Assembly: GCF_020906515.1 (NCBI RefSeq)
Contig: NC_085850.1
Location: 2,976,001 to 3,040,000 of the forward strand
Direction of reading: 5' to 3'
Length of the DNA stretch: 64,000 nucleotides
Source: Vanrija pseudolonga
Taxonomy: Eukaryota > Basidiomycota > Tremellomycetes > Trichosporonales > Trichosporonaceae
In this document: positions 43,078-54,651 of the stretch, in pieces
Layout of the letters: every line of letters begins with the position of its first letter
Numbering within the stretch: position 1 is the first letter of the stretch
The notes under the pieces: model-generated
Database searches by the model: none
What the model was told of the DNA's origin: nothing
The model's input: the letters and a program-made list of their open reading frames with translations, nothing else
Program-made: the position numbers and the translations under genes

Positions 43078-43539
43078 TAGCGATCGGCCGGCCGGCTTGA
43101 GTCTCCCCCTCTGAACACTTTGTGTTAGGTAGCTAGCTCTCACACACGTGAGGCGGTGCGAGCCCATATGGCGCACCGGCCTCGTCCTTGTTGCACACAT
43201 AATCGCGACGGGCAACTGCCCGCTCGTCGCATTCATAGACACACTCATTCACCTCACTCGTTTGTAGCGCCAGACATGCAGTGCGAGTACCTGTAGTGCG
43301 GGGGGTGGGGGAGGCGTGAGCGTGGCGCGGACGCGGCGTGAGAGCAGCAATTGTCGTCGGCAAATGAGATGCGTGGGGTGTATCGGCGTATCGGGGTGGC
43401 CGAGTCGAGGGATGTCGGATCTCGCCGTGGCCCACTCGAGCCAAGAGTGGGTCGGGTGGTCCGTCGTGTGCCGTGGGCGGCAAGTACTTATCCCGCGAGA
43501 AGACGGTCGCTTCCCCCCCATCGCATCTCGCAGCAAACA
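43078..43539 (+). promoter_or_regulatory. Upstream region of D-amino-acid oxidase gene
   Basis: About 460 bases. No clear element beyond a C/T-rich leader before 43540. No gene is seen. Confidence 0.35.
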
Positions 43540-45349
43540 ATGTCGTCGCAGCAGCAGCAAACAAAGTCGCCCTTTGACGTCGTCGTCCTCGGCGCGGGCA
43601 GTGAGTCGCGTCGCCAGTCGCCCAAGCGCAAGTGGCACGGCTGATCCCCAGTTCTCGGCGTGGCGACGGCCGACGCGCTCACCACCGCCGGCCTGCGGGT
43701 GGCCATCGTCGCGCGCGACTTGCCAGAGGACGCGCACTCGGCGCAGTTTGCCAGTCCTTGGGCTGTGAGTGCGAGCAGAGCCACGCTGCGTGGCGAGCGG
43801 CTTCGGCTTTGACAGAGAGTAACGCGTTGCTGATGCCGCCGGTTCGTCCATGCCGACATACACTATCCGCATTCCGCACTCTTACTACTCGGCATTCTCG
43901 ACCCCGTCCACCCACCTGTCCCCCACCTCGTTGGTGTGGCTGCTACCGCATACCCATCGACGTGCCGCTCGACCCGCGTTGCCGCGTCTTGACTTGCCCG
44001 TGGCCCCACCTCGCCCCACCTCACCGGCTTCTCTCTGCGTGCCCCACCTCACTCGGCTTGTCCTCTCACCCCATTCGGCTTCCTCTCACCTCCTGTCGCT
44101 GACCCGCCTCACCCCACCCCTTCCCCACTGACATCGGCGCCTCCCCACCCCACCTCACCTTGCCACGCCCACCCCGTCTCATCGTCTCATCTCGTCCACC
44201 CGCCGCCTCGCCTCGCCTTCGCCTCGGCTCGACCACAGGGCGCAAACTGGTCATCCTTCGCCTCCAACCCGGCCGAACAAGCCCGCGACGCATTCACCTT
44301 CTCCCGCTTCTCCGACCTCACCACCGCGCACCCCGAGATCGTGCGCCGCTACCCGTTCAAGTACATCTGGAACACGGACGTCGGGTACGGCAACCCGTGG
44401 TACAAGGATGTGGTTGAGAATGTGAGTTGCCCCGCGAGGCGCGAGGCGCGCAGCGCCGAGCGCCGAGCGTGGCGTGTGACGAGTGACGAGCTCTATCTCG
44501 GTGTCGTGTGGCTCTGCAACCCACCTGCCCCTCCCCCCCGCACTCGCTGACGCTCGTGCTCGTCCTTAGTTTGGCCCGCTCGACCCCGCCGCCGTCCCCA
44601 GCCCCTACACCCAAGGCGTGACCTTCACGTCGTTCTGCCTGAACCCGGCCCGGCTGAACGCGCACCTCGTCGCGCGGCTCAAGGCGCGGGGCGTGCCGTT
44701 CATCCGCGCGCGGCTCGGGTCGCTGGACGAGGCGTTCGCCGCCGTCGGACCCGTCGACTTTGTCGTGAACGCGACGGGCCTCGGCGCACGCACGCTCCTC
44801 GGCGTCGAGGACCCGAAGGTCTTCCCGATCCGCGGGCAGACGGTGCTCGTGCGCGCGCCCGGCGTGAACACTTGCTTCGGGGTACGCGACCGCGACCTGC
44901 CCGAAGGCGAGTCGACGTACATCATCCCCCGGCCCGGGTCGGACGGGTGCGTCATTGTGGGCGGCACGTTCCTGCCCAACAACTACAGCCTGCTGCCCGA
45001 GCGCGAGACGGCCAAACGTATCCTCCAGAAGGCGTACGCTATCTGCCCCGAGCTCGCCGGGCCCCACGGCAAGTCCTGGGAGGACATCGAGATTGTCAGC
45101 CACAACGTCGGCCTCCGGCCCGCGCGCGAGGGCGGGCTGAGACTCGAGATCGAGGAGCGCGAGATCGTGCCGGCCAAGCAGAGCCTCGTGCCCGAGAACG
45201 GCAGGGCCAGCGCCCCGCGCAAGGTCGCCGTGCTCCACTGTTACGGTATCGGCCCGGCTGGATACCAGGCCAGCTTGGGCATTGCGGAGGAGGCAAAGGG
45301 CCTGGCAGTGGGCTACCTCTCCAAGAAGGCCGCCAAGGCTAGGTTGTAG
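43540..45349 (+). CDS. DAO1: D-amino-acid oxidase, peroxisomal (378 aa)
   Basis: Exons 43540-43600, 43652-43764, 44239-44421 and 44570-45349. Introns are 51, 474 and 148 nt, and all joints restore the family sequence. The N-terminus has the FAD-binding VVVLGAGILGVATADAL motif, then FASPWAGANW. Later come NATGLGARTL, FPIRGQTVLVRAP, TYIIPRPGSDGCVIVGGT, VGLRPAREGGLRLE (Arg for the substrate carboxylate) and HCYGIGPAGYQASLGIAEEA near the end, all typical of DAO. The enzyme oxidises D-amino acids to keto acids, ammonia and hydrogen peroxide. The C-terminal ARL is a PTS1 peroxisome signal. Trichosporonoid yeasts are known for a D-alanine-inducible enzyme of this kind. Intron 2 is unusually long and made of CCCACCTCAC-like units. 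Confidence 0.95.
43765..44238 (+). repeat. Long C-rich intron of the D-amino-acid oxidase gene
   Basis: 474 nt, about ten times the usual intron length here. From about 43910 to 44160 it contains repeated CCCCACCTCAC/CCCACCTCG units and T/C-rich spacers. The flanking exons join as ASPWA-GANW, an uninterrupted family motif, so no coding exon is hidden in it. Confidence 0.75.
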
Positions 45350-45488
45350 GCTTGTTAGGACGTAGTTGATCTGTCAGCGGTCAGAATACTGTCAAAATTA
45401 TGAATTAGTTGTGAATGGAACCCCTTGGCTACGGTGCTGGAAACATGCTGCATTCTCACTACATCACTGGCGGCGCCCCCGACCCCGC

Positions 45489-47796
45489 CTACCTCCGCCG
45501 CCGCGTGGACCGGCGCTGCTGCTGCTGCTCCTCTTCCTCACCCGACTCCCAACCGTCAGGCCCGAGCCCAGCCTTCCCGCTGCTGCTCGCCGGTGTGCTA
45601 GTGCCCTCGTCGTCGCGCTTGCGCTTGTCACGCCGAGACGAGCGACGGTCCGAGCTCGCGCCATACCGGTCATCGCGCTCGCCGTACCGGTCGTCGCGCT
45701 CACCATACCGGTCGTCGCGCTCGCCATAGCGATCATCGCGTTCGCTGCCATACCGGTCGTCACGCTCACGATCGCGCTCGCGGTCGCCGTGCCGGTCGCC
45801 GCCACCACGCTCGTCATACTCGCCCTCGCTACCCTCCTCATGCCGGTCGTCGTAGTCGCGCCGTGACGAGCTCCGTTCGCTACGGTCGCGGTCGCGCTCT
45901 CCGTATCGGTCACGCTCCTCGTGTCGGTCGTCACGGTGCTCGCGCTCCTCGTAACGATCCCGCCTGTCGCGCTCACGGTAGTCGCTGCGCGCTGGCGAAG
46001 CCGACCTGCTGCGCTCGTGGTGCGATCCAGGCCCAGAGCCACCACCATATGGGTCGTCGCCGTAATCCAGAGATGTGCCAGCCGCGGCTGACTCGGCGAC
46101 ACGGTCCTTGTCCTTGAAGCGGCCAGCCTTGGGGCCCTTGGGAATGTTGCCAGCGAGGACAGCAGCTCGGGGGCCAACAGGAACTGAGGTGTGAGCTGGA
46201 AGACGTCTGTAAGGCAGCTCACCTCCTCCACGACCGCGCAATGCCGCCCCACCGCGACCGCGGGCAGCGATGTGTCCTCCACGTCCGGCCATGACAGGAG
46301 GCACTTGCGCCTGCTGCTGAATTTCTCCTTGGGACTGCGAGGTGTGAGCTGCTGCCAAACACCTCAGGCTCGAGATAGCTCACCTCGCCAGCACCATCCG
46401 CTCCTCCCTCCTCCTGTTTGATCTGAGGAACTGGCGCCTGCTGTCCTGTACCGGCGTCAGCCTAACTCGACCCTCACTTTCATCCACACTCACCCTGCCT
46501 CTGCAGGCCCTGCTGCATCTGCTGCTGCTGTTGCTGCTGCTGCATGGCGTTGCCCATCATGCCCATGCCCATGCCGCCGCCCTGCATGTTCTGGGCGTTC
46601 TGCATGGCAAACATGGCCGCGGGGTCCATGCCCTGCATGGCCATCATCTGCATCTGCTGCATTTGCTGCAGCTGCTGGGGGTTGGGTGCCATCTGCACGT
46701 GCAACATCTGGGCCATGTCGGGCGTGATCTGGCCCATGGGGCCAAGTGATGCCTGCGGTGTCAGCGAAGCTCAACCCCCGTGGTTGCTACCCACCAAAGC
46801 GCGCGCGCCCTGCTCCATCTCCTGCCTGAACTTCAAGAACTTGGGGTATGTCACCTCGTCAAAGCCGTAGTTGAACCAGTCGGAGATGTCGCTGCCTGGG
46901 CGGCGCCACATCTGACCAGAGCCTTCGAACTGTGCGGTGTCGACATCGTAGACTGATGTGCCAGTGGAAGGAATGATGCCGGTGGGGTTGGTTGGGTCGA
47001 TTGGCGCAGTCGACGACGGAACGGTCTGCACAGCGAGCGTCGAGTGGGGGAGCTGGGTGGTGGGAGGTGGTCCGTTACCAGCGACAATGGCCTGGGATGG
47101 GGTCGCGTCGTAGGATCCCGCGGGGGCGGCAGCGCTCGCGGCTTGTCCCGGGCGAGCAGCCGGGGTGTAGTCGGTGAGCGCGTCCGGGGCCGCAGCGGTG
47201 GCGGCAGCAGCGGCAGCTAAGAATGTCAGCTGTGTTTCGTCGAGAAGGGACATCTTACACCTTGCAGGCGCCGGCTTGATGGGCGAGACGGCAGCGGGAG
47301 CAGCACCAGTCGAGGTGTGCGCCCACTTGCCGATACCAATGACGTTGGATTGGGGCTGCTGAGGCTTCCTGTGGATCGTCAGCTGGCTGCACAGAGAACA
47401 CTGCGCTCCAACTGACCTCAGATCAAGCGTGCGCTGAGGGCCAGACGTGAAAACGAGCTTGATGTCGTCGTCGTCCGAGTCGCTCTCGTCGTCATCATCG
47501 TCGTCGTCGCCCTCCTCCTCGACGCCGCCATCTTCGGGCACCTCGTCAACGACCTTCTCCTCGGCAACGGCAACAGAGGGGTCGATGCCATACGCAGCTA
47601 ATGATCTGTCCCCGTCAGCTTGTCGGCCTATGGTGGCGACTCACGCAGCCATGGAGTCGCTGATGCCGTTCGCGGCGGCGGCCTTGGGCACTGCAAGGTC
47701 AGCTTCACTCTCCACCATCCACGCACGCTCGGCAGCCGGCTTGGCGGGGGGCGACTGGTCACCGTAGAGGAAGGCGTCGTCGTCGTCCATGTGCAT
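45489..47796 (-). CDS. FIP1: Polyadenylation factor Fip1 (666 aa)
   Basis: Eight exons: 47796-47645, 47605-47417, 47368-47259, 47216-46795, 46752-46494, 46445-46384, 46334-46223 and 46183-45489. Introns are 39-51 nt and phases agree throughout. An acidic N-terminus (DDDDDDDESDSDDDD) precedes the Fip1 motif GQMWRRPGSDISDWFNYGF plus DEVTYPKFLKF. A Met/Gln/Gly-rich stretch, RGG-like repeats and an Arg/Asp/Glu tail with ERDDRYG repeats follow, as in larger Fip1 proteins of animals and plants. Fip1 tethers poly(A) polymerase in the cleavage and polyadenylation complex in the nucleus. Two introns (47258-47217, 42 nt; 46222-46184, 39 nt) are multiples of three without stops, so retained forms would still be coding. 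The gene is divergent from TPT1. Confidence 0.9.
45645..45760 (-). repeat. Coding repeat ERDDRYG in FIP1
   Basis: About five tandem copies of a 21-base unit coding ERDDRYG in the Arg/Asp/Glu tail of Fip1. The copies are nearly identical in DNA, which suggests recent slippage. Confidence 0.8.
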
Positions 47797-48081
47797 CGCT
47801 TGCTGCGTGAGCTGTGAGGGATGGAAAGGGGTCGAGAGTGAGTTGCAAGATGGGCAAGTGGTGGTCGTTTCCACTTGTTCATTGTTGGAACAGTGAAAGC
47901 GGAGGGTAAGGGGTTGGCGGGATAAGTTTTCGCGTGGTAACCGCGTGGCGCACGTGGCAACTCGCGGATCCGGCTTGGAGATCCAAAAGTCACGACCAGT
48001 GCATGCAGAGTCCAAATATCGAGTCCGACGACCAGTCAACAACATATCTGCATCACCCATACTCGTTCACTCGCTCACACA
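47797..48081. promoter_or_regulatory. Bidirectional promoter, FIP1 and TPT1
   Basis: Only 285 bases separate the two start codons. A CACGTG lies in GCGCACGTGGC near 47951. Both genes act in RNA processing, so a shared promoter would make sense. Confidence 0.55.
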
Positions 48082-49070
48082 ATGGCACCCCGCCCAACAG
48101 ACAGCCCAGATGTCAAGGCCTCCAAGGCGCTCTCTTACATCCTGCGCCACGGCGCCGAGAAGGAGGGCCTGTACATTCGCTCAGACGGCCTGGTCAAGCT
48201 CAAGGCGGTCGTAAGTGGCGCCGCACTTTCCCCGCTGACGCCCAGCTCGCCCGGCCTCGGATGAAGGAGATTGGCCAGGCGACCGTGTTCCGCCTCGTCG
48301 AGGAGAACGCCAAGAAGCGCTTCGAGCTCTCGTTCGGATACGACCCGTCACCGCCCAAGCCCAAGAAGAAGCCCGTGCCCAAGAAGAAGAAGGTTGTGCC
48401 CGGCGCCCCGGTGGACGCCGTCGCCGAGCAGCTCGCCAAGGCCGCTGTCTCTGAGCCTGCGCCAGAACCAGAGTGGACCGAGCTCCCGTTCGTATCGCTC
48501 CCCGCGCCTGGGGAGGGCGAGCCGTCCGAGCCCCGCGGCGAGTGGTGGATCCGCGCCACCCAGGGCCACTCTATCGCGCTCGAGGGAACAGGACACCTCG
48601 AGCCTGTGGTGGTTGACGACGCGGCCACCCGCGAGCGCGTTGGGCTCATGGTGCACGGCACACGGTGGGAGCTGTACGAGACATTGAGTGGGTCGCCGCT
48701 AGTGTTGCAGGAACTGACCCGATCAGAGCAGCAAGGCTTGTCCAAGATGAACAGGCAGCATGTCCACCTCGCCCCCGCGCTCAAGGACCACCGTATCTGT
48801 GGGTTTAATCTTGTCGAGCCTCCATTAACCCACGCAGTGCCACGGAATGGCTCCACCCTCCTCATCTACCTCAACCTCCCCGCCATGCTCGCCGCCAACC
48901 CCCCGATCCCCGTCTTCACAGCTGCCAACGGCGTTGTCCTCACCCCCGGAGACGCCGACGGCATCGTCAAGAAGGAGTACTGGCTCAAGGCTGTCCACGT
49001 GACCAAGGGCAAGCACTACGTCGTGTGGGCTGACGGCAAAGATGTTGTCGGCGAGGTCGAGGACAAGTAG
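48082..49070 (+). CDS. TPT1: tRNA 2'-phosphotransferase (304 aa)
   Basis: Exons 48082-48210, 48246-48798 and 48838-49070. The introns are 35 nt (GTAAGT...CCCAG) and 39 nt (GTGGGT...CGCAG). The second intron has no stop and is a multiple of three, so the frame is open either way (317 aa unspliced). Splicing restores DHRI-LPRNGSTLLIYLN. Catalytic Tpt1 signs are present: SKALSYILRHGA (Arg22, His23), WWIRATQGHS, MVHGT, and GLSKMNRQHVHLA. The enzyme moves the splice-junction 2'-phosphate from tRNA to NAD+, the last step of tRNA splicing. A Lys/Pro-rich insert (PKPKKKPVPKKKK, about residues 70-85) separates the N-terminal helix domain from the rest and could be a nuclear signal. Confidence 0.94.
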
Positions 49071-49139
49071 ACTGTACACTTCACATTTGCATTCCTAACC
49101 TACCTTCTTACGGCCCGAGGACCTGACCCCTCTCACCTA

Positions 49140-50839
49140 CTAACCCAACCACGGTCGGTCGTCGGCCGCGTGCCGAACCTTCTCCAACCTGGCCGCTGTC
49201 GTCTCAAACACGCGCGGGAGGCGCTCGTCCCACTCGCCCGTGCGGAGCTGGCGCTCCAGTGCGCGGGAGCACAGCAGGATGCGACTCATGCCGTGGCCTG
49301 GCGTCAGCGGTGCCAGAGGTACATACTCACCGTGGAACCCGACTGCGGTCCACAGTCCAGGCTTGTCGGGCACCGGGCCGATGAGGGGCAGCATGTCGGC
49401 CGACGCGCCCATGATGCCTGTCGTCGGGGTCAGCCCTTACTCATCGCCCAGCCTAGCTGCCATCCTACCTGTCCACACCTGCGCGAGGCCCTCGCGCGGC
49501 CCCTCGTCCCAGCCAGTAAACACATCGCGGCAGTGATTCGCCAGCCCTGCTCCCGTCAGCCAGTGTGACCACTACGCCAACCCACAGGCGCGGAACTTGT
49601 CCGGCACGACGCCGTCGTTCTCGACGCCGTAGATGTCCGCCCAGTTAGCGGGCTTGTCCCACGTCAACGCCGAGTTGTGCGCGCCGATCACGAGCCCGCT
49701 GTCCGTGGGGCAGATGTACGCGCCCCGCTCGAGCCCGAGCGTGTTACCTAGCGCACCGGCGCCGCTGTACGCCGCGGGCGGGGTGATGAGGGCCGCATTG
49801 CCCCGATACGGCGTAACGCTGCGGCCAGGTCAGCTGGAAGTCAGAGACTCGGACTCACAACTTGGCGATGCCCTTCCCCTGGGCCAAGTCGTCGGGGAAC
49901 AGATGCCGCGTGTACCCGTTCGTGCAGAGGATGACGTTTGGGGCGGAGATGCGCCCGCGCGCGCCACAGTCGAGCGTCCACTGCCCTGCCTCCTGGGAGA
50001 GGGAGAGCACCGGCGTCCAGGAGAAGAACGCCGCAGACGAGTGGCTCGACTCGAGCGCGAGACGCAGGAGTGCAGTCGTGAGTCTGTGAGGGTGGTTCGA
50101 GGCCGCGGGGATCTTGTTCGCAGCGAGCGCGTCACGCACGCGTGATAGCTTGCGCGCTGCCTCGGCGTCGTCTACGAGATCCCAGGCGACCTCGCGCCCC
50201 GCGTGCCGGCTGCGAGCGTGCGCGGCGTCAAACTGTTCTTTGAGGTCCTTGTTCCGCGCCGCTCCCTCCTCGGTCCGTACGACTATCGTGAGCGCGGCCG
50301 CCGACCGCCCTAGTGCTCACCTTCCACCCGCGTAACCTCTTTGAGGTGCACGTCCAGCCCCTCAGTCTTGACGATCTCCTTGACGAGCTGCAGGTTGTCA
50401 TACTCGCTGAAGATGACTTCGAGCGCGTCGGCCTCGCTCAACCCCGCCCCGCTGTCCGCAAACGAGCGGGTGAGGTAGTCGAGCCCGCGCCACGAGTACG
50501 GCGCCACATGGCCGCCGTTGCGCCCGCTCGCGCCCGAGCCGACGTCAGCAGCGTCGAGGACCACGACGCTCTTGCCTGCGCCTGCGCCGCCTTCTCGCGT
50601 GAGGAAGTAGGCGAGCGATGCGCCGGCCACGCCTGCACCCACGATCACGAAGTCGGCGCTACTGGGGAGTGGGTCGCCGCGCCCGTGGTTCCAGAGCGAG
50701 GAGGGGCCGCGGTTCTGGCGTTGGTTAGCGGCGCCGCGGGGGAACGTACCGATGCCTGCCAGTACGACAGGGTCGGGGTGTGCGCCGTCGGGAAGGGGAA
50801 CGGCGGGATCGTGCGTGCAGTGCTCTCGGTGATGGTCAT
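49140..50839 (-). CDS. FAD-dependent amine/amino-acid oxidoreductase, DAO family (487 aa)
   Basis: Seven exons: 50839-50750, 50714-50321, 50282-49859, 49818-49586, 49546-49469, 49417-49331 and 49297-49140. The introns are 33-51 nt, the shortest (49298-49330) only 33. The N-terminus YWQAS-NRGPSSLWNHGRGD leads to the Rossmann motif DFVIVGAGVAGASLAYFL and SGRNGGHVAPY, as in fungal glycine/sarcosine or gamma-glutamylputrescine oxidase-like proteins. Later there are NVILCTNGYTRHLFP, TPYRGNAAL, MGASADMLPLIGPVP and FHGHGMSRILLCSRAL. The substrate is not certain; a secondary amine or N-substituted amino acid is likely for this group. No PTS1 end is present. It is divergent from a Dal5-type permease. 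Confidence 0.88.
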
Positions 50840-51728
50840 GGCGGTGTTCGTCGTGCGTCGCTGCTGGCCATACGAGCATGCCCAGCTGCTTTATGCTCCA
50901 CTGTTCGCGCCATTCGCGCCCCGGAGGTGTGAGTGCCACTCGGCAACTTGTCGGCAACCTCAATCGGACAAGTCCGTCTGTGGCACTGCCGTCGGCTAGT
51001 GTCGGGCACCTCGCCCACTTTTGTCCACTCTCCCAGCGCACCGGTAGAGTGGAGGCCGGTATCTCGCAGGCGGACGAGTGCCGAGGGCGACACGGGACAC
51101 ATGATCGGCGTCGTGGGTACTCCACGGGCGGCCGGCATCCGCCTCTCGGCCGTATTGATGAGTGGGCGATATCAGGTCTCCCTGCTGTCCTGGCTGGACA
51201 GCGAAGCCAACACCCGAGAACCGACATGCGCTGATTAACAAGGACCAATCAAGCAGTCAGATGACCGCCAGATATCAGAAGGTCAGATGATCGCGATAGT
51301 GGGCGGGCCGGGGAGTGGAAAGATCCGCCGAGCGGAGGAGTGTTGCGGCGGAGGAGGTGGCGGAGGAGGAGGAGGAGAAGCCGCCACGGCTGCAAGTCTT
51401 CCGCAACACGCCTGCGTGGAAGTCGTCCGCACCGACTGATAAGCACCCACGGAACTGCATCGGACCTGTGTCAGTGAGCACTCAGCTGACCATGATGCGA
51501 GGGTGGCGATCGGCGACCCCACATCCCCGGAGGATGTGGCGGGCCGGAGCTCGGCACCACCGGCCAACACGTCACATTGCTTGTTCAATGATACCCGAGG
51601 ACGTGATAGAAGTGTGGGGCATTGTGTGGGGTTGGCTAGCTAAGAGGTGTGGAGAGGACTGCCTGCCAAGGTCAGTCAGTATCCTACATAAGCTGGAGCA
51701 GCACCCAACGACCTCACGCCACGCCAAC
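50840..51728. promoter_or_regulatory. Shared upstream region of FAD oxidoreductase and permease
   Basis: About 890 bases head-to-head. A purine-rich stretch (GGAGGAGGA type) lies near 51330-51385. No GATA cluster obvious enough to claim was found. No gene is seen. Confidence 0.4.
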
Positions 51729-53497
51729 ATGAGCACCCTGCACGACACCAAGCCCACCACCACCGCGCCGGAGACGTACGATGCCGAGAAGAGCAGCCTG
51801 GCAGACGTGACCACCATCCCCGTGCCTGAGGACATCTCGCCCGAGGACGACGCGCGCCTGCGCCGCCGGATCGACTGGCACCTCCTGCCCCTCTTCTGCG
51901 TCATCTACTGTCTGCAGTACGTGGACAAGGTCGCCATGTCGTACGCTGCCATCATGGGCTTCCGTGAGGCCAACCATCTCTCGCTGGCGCAGTACTCGTG
52001 GCTCGGGAGCATCTTCTGTAAGCTTGCTCCACTGTTGGGCCCTGCTGATCGACCGCAGACATCGGCTACGTCGTGGGCGAGTACCCCATGTGCCTGTTGA
52101 TGCAGAAGCTCCCGCTGTCCAAGCTCTCAGCGGTCAACATTGTGCTCTGGGGCGGCGTGCTGTGCCTCATGGCCGCGGTGCCGGGCTTCCACGGCCTGAT
52201 GGTCGTGCGGTTGTGAGTCGAGTTCAGCCGAGTGGCCTTGCCTGCTGACTTGCTCCAGCCTGCTGGGGTTCTTCGAGAGCGCCATCACGCCCGGCCTCGC
52301 CCTGTTCACGGGCCAGTGGTACCGCCTCCGCGAGCAGGGCACGCGCACAGGGCTGTGGTACTCGATGCTCGGGTTCGGCTACATCCTCGGCGGGGCCAGC
52401 AGCTACGGGCTCGCCAAGGCCAACCTGCGCGGCGATCTCTCCATCCCCGGCTGGAAGGTCGTGTATGTCATGTTCGGGCTGGCAACCAGCGTTGTCGGCA
52501 TCCTCATGTGGTTCTTGATCCCGGACACCATCGACACGGCGTGGTTCCTCACCCCCGCGGATCGGGAGCTCGCCAAGCGACGCACAAGGGAGAACCAGCA
52601 GCCCACGAGCACCAAGTGGTCGTGGCCCCAGTTCCGCGAGGCGATGGCGGACCCGCTCGTGCGTGGTACTTGAGAGGCCGCGCTGACGGCAGACATGGCT
52701 GTACTGCATCGTGTGCCTGCTTTGCTCGATCCCCAACGGCATCACGACCAACTTCTTCACCATCATCATCAAGGTTGGTCGAGCGACCTCACGGTGTGCT
52801 GACTCCCACTCCAGGACTTTGGGTTCGACTCGCTCCAGACGCTGCTGCTCGGCATGGTCGGCTCGTGGGTGGTTGTCAACTATTGCTTCTGGCTGTGGTT
52901 CGGCGACCGGGTCGGGAACCGCTGCCTGTCCGCCATGCCGCCGTGCTGTGTCTCCATCATCGGCTTCGCAATCATGTACGCCACGCCAGAGCACAAGCGC
53001 ATGGTCCGCCTTGCGGGTTACTACATGTGAGTGGGGTGCGAGTCAGGCGCCGCTTACGCTACCCAGCTGCGTGCCGTGGTTCGTGACCGTCCCCATTGCG
53101 CTCTCGCTCATCACGTCCAACGTGGCTGGTAAGACGAAGAAGACGACGGTGAATGCGCTGTTCTTCATTTCGTGTGAGTAACTGTTGGACAACCGACTCA
53201 GCTGACGCCAGACTGCATCGGTAACCTCGTCGGCCCGCAGGCTTACCAACAGCGCGATGCCCCGCGTTTCATGCCGCTGTACCTCACCTGCATCCTCAGC
53301 GTCGGGCTGTCCATCGTCACCATGGTCGCCATCTACGTCGTGTACCGGGTGGAGAATGCCAAGCGGGACCGCATCGAGTCGGCGGCCGGCCCACGCCAGT
53401 TCAACCCCGAGGACGACTTGACGGACCGGTGGGTGTTTTGGGACGCTCGGTGCCGCTGACACGCAGCATGAACCCGCACTTCCGCTACACGTACTAG
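51729..53497 (+). CDS. MFS permease of the Dal5 allantoate/anion:cation symporter family (496 aa)
   Basis: Eight exons: 51729-52017, 52059-52212, 52259-52658, 52693-52773, 52815-53026, 53067-53173, 53212-53428 and 53467-53497. Introns are 34-46 nt. Family hallmarks are DWHLLPLFCVIYCLQYVDKVAMSYA (part) in helix 1, GYVVGEYPMCLLMQKLP, RFLLGFFESAITPGLALFTGQWYR (part), NALFFISYCIGNLVGPQAY and the C-terminal DLTDRMNPHFRY. About 12 membrane helices are visible with cytoplasmic ends. Relatives import allantoate, ureidosuccinate, dipeptides, nicotinate or similar organic anions. The divergent FAD oxidoreductase suggests import of its amine or amino-acid substrate, which is inference. Confidence 0.93.
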
Positions 53498-54651
53498 CGA
53501 TTCGATGCTGTCAGACGTGGAGGTGCATGGCGAGGTTGAAGACACGTTGCTCGGCGTGAAATGGCAAGTCGTTGCTGAGGGTCGGCGCTCGACAACGGCT
53601 CGCCGCCGGCATCGTCGTCGTTCGGAGAACGACCCCTCAAGCCATGGCCGTAGTCCCGAGTGGGGAGAAGTTGTATCAGAGTGCCCATGCAGATGGGGAC
53701 ATCGGAAGTCGGAGGTCGTAGCGATGGTAATGACAACGGCGGGGAGGACTGTTTCACGCACACTAGGATCCCATGACGACATGGGTGAAGGCGACGGCTA
53801 CGACCACCACTCGGCCCGGCGGTGGCATGTCGCCGCGCAGTAATCTGTCGATATGGAGACGATAACAAGGTTTGGCACTCGGCGTAGCTTTCCCGGCCTG
53901 CCCGTCAGCGACATTACAAGTACAGGAGTCATGCTCCAGCGCATGGAGACGACGACACGCAGCGGGAGGCTGGTGTCCCCTCGCTAAATGGCTCACGATC
54001 AGTGGATGTGGCCAATCCACCACGTCGTCGCCGTCGCCTTGTCGACAAGGCACACCCGCGTTTGAGACAAGGTTCGGCGCAATGTCCAACATGGCAGATG
54101 CAGGGTCGTGCAACGATGGCGATGCATTGCTTCCCGTGCCGATATCGTGGGTGCTCTTGTGCACGGCTATCTGCGCCGTGCGAGATCGCGATGCGTGCGT
54201 ACCAGTCCCAGCCACTCTCGGGTCAGGCCCGGTACCACGCACCCACGGGCGCGCGTCGTCGTCGCTGCTTGTCGCAGTCGCTCGCCGTCCCCTCGCCGTC
54301 GCCGTGTCATGTCGCCGGGTACTCAGGCCGCCCGACCCATACACCTGGGTCTCTCGCCCCCCTCCCCAGCCTTGCGCCTTGCAAGCCTGCGAGCCCCCTC
54401 AAACACGTCGACGCTTCCCCGAGAGACCGGGACGCGACGAGGTTGTCCTCTTGGCGACGAGCAGGGATCGTGGGGTCGAGGGGATCCCGAGGACAAGGTA
54501 TATAAGATGGGGTTGGGGAGGTGCCATCCTCATCAAGTTCCCATCTCATCTCACCAACGCAAAGACATCTCTTAGACCTAAACGACCCACTTTCACTCTC
54601 GTGAGTAGCCAGCGCCGGCTCGTATGACGCACCGTCTGACCCTCGTAGAAC
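53498..54651 (+). promoter_or_regulatory. Upstream region of the secreted protein gene, with leader intron
   Basis: About 1.15 kb. TATATAAG lies at 54499-54506. A leader intron fits 54601-54648 (GTGAGT, CTGAC, GTAG), ending three bases before the ATG. The distal part has several CGTCGTCGCC-type runs but no supported gene. Confidence 0.55.
54499..54506 (+). promoter_or_regulatory. TATA box of the small secreted protein gene
   Basis: TATATAAG about 150 bases before the start codon and about 100 bases before the leader intron, consistent with a strong regulated promoter. Confidence 0.6.

Noticed and set aside
41422-43248. 608-codon minus-strand ORF opposite the mucin-like gene
   Set aside because: It runs across exons and introns of the spliced plus-strand gene and is made of Arg/Gly runs complementary to Thr/Pro codons.
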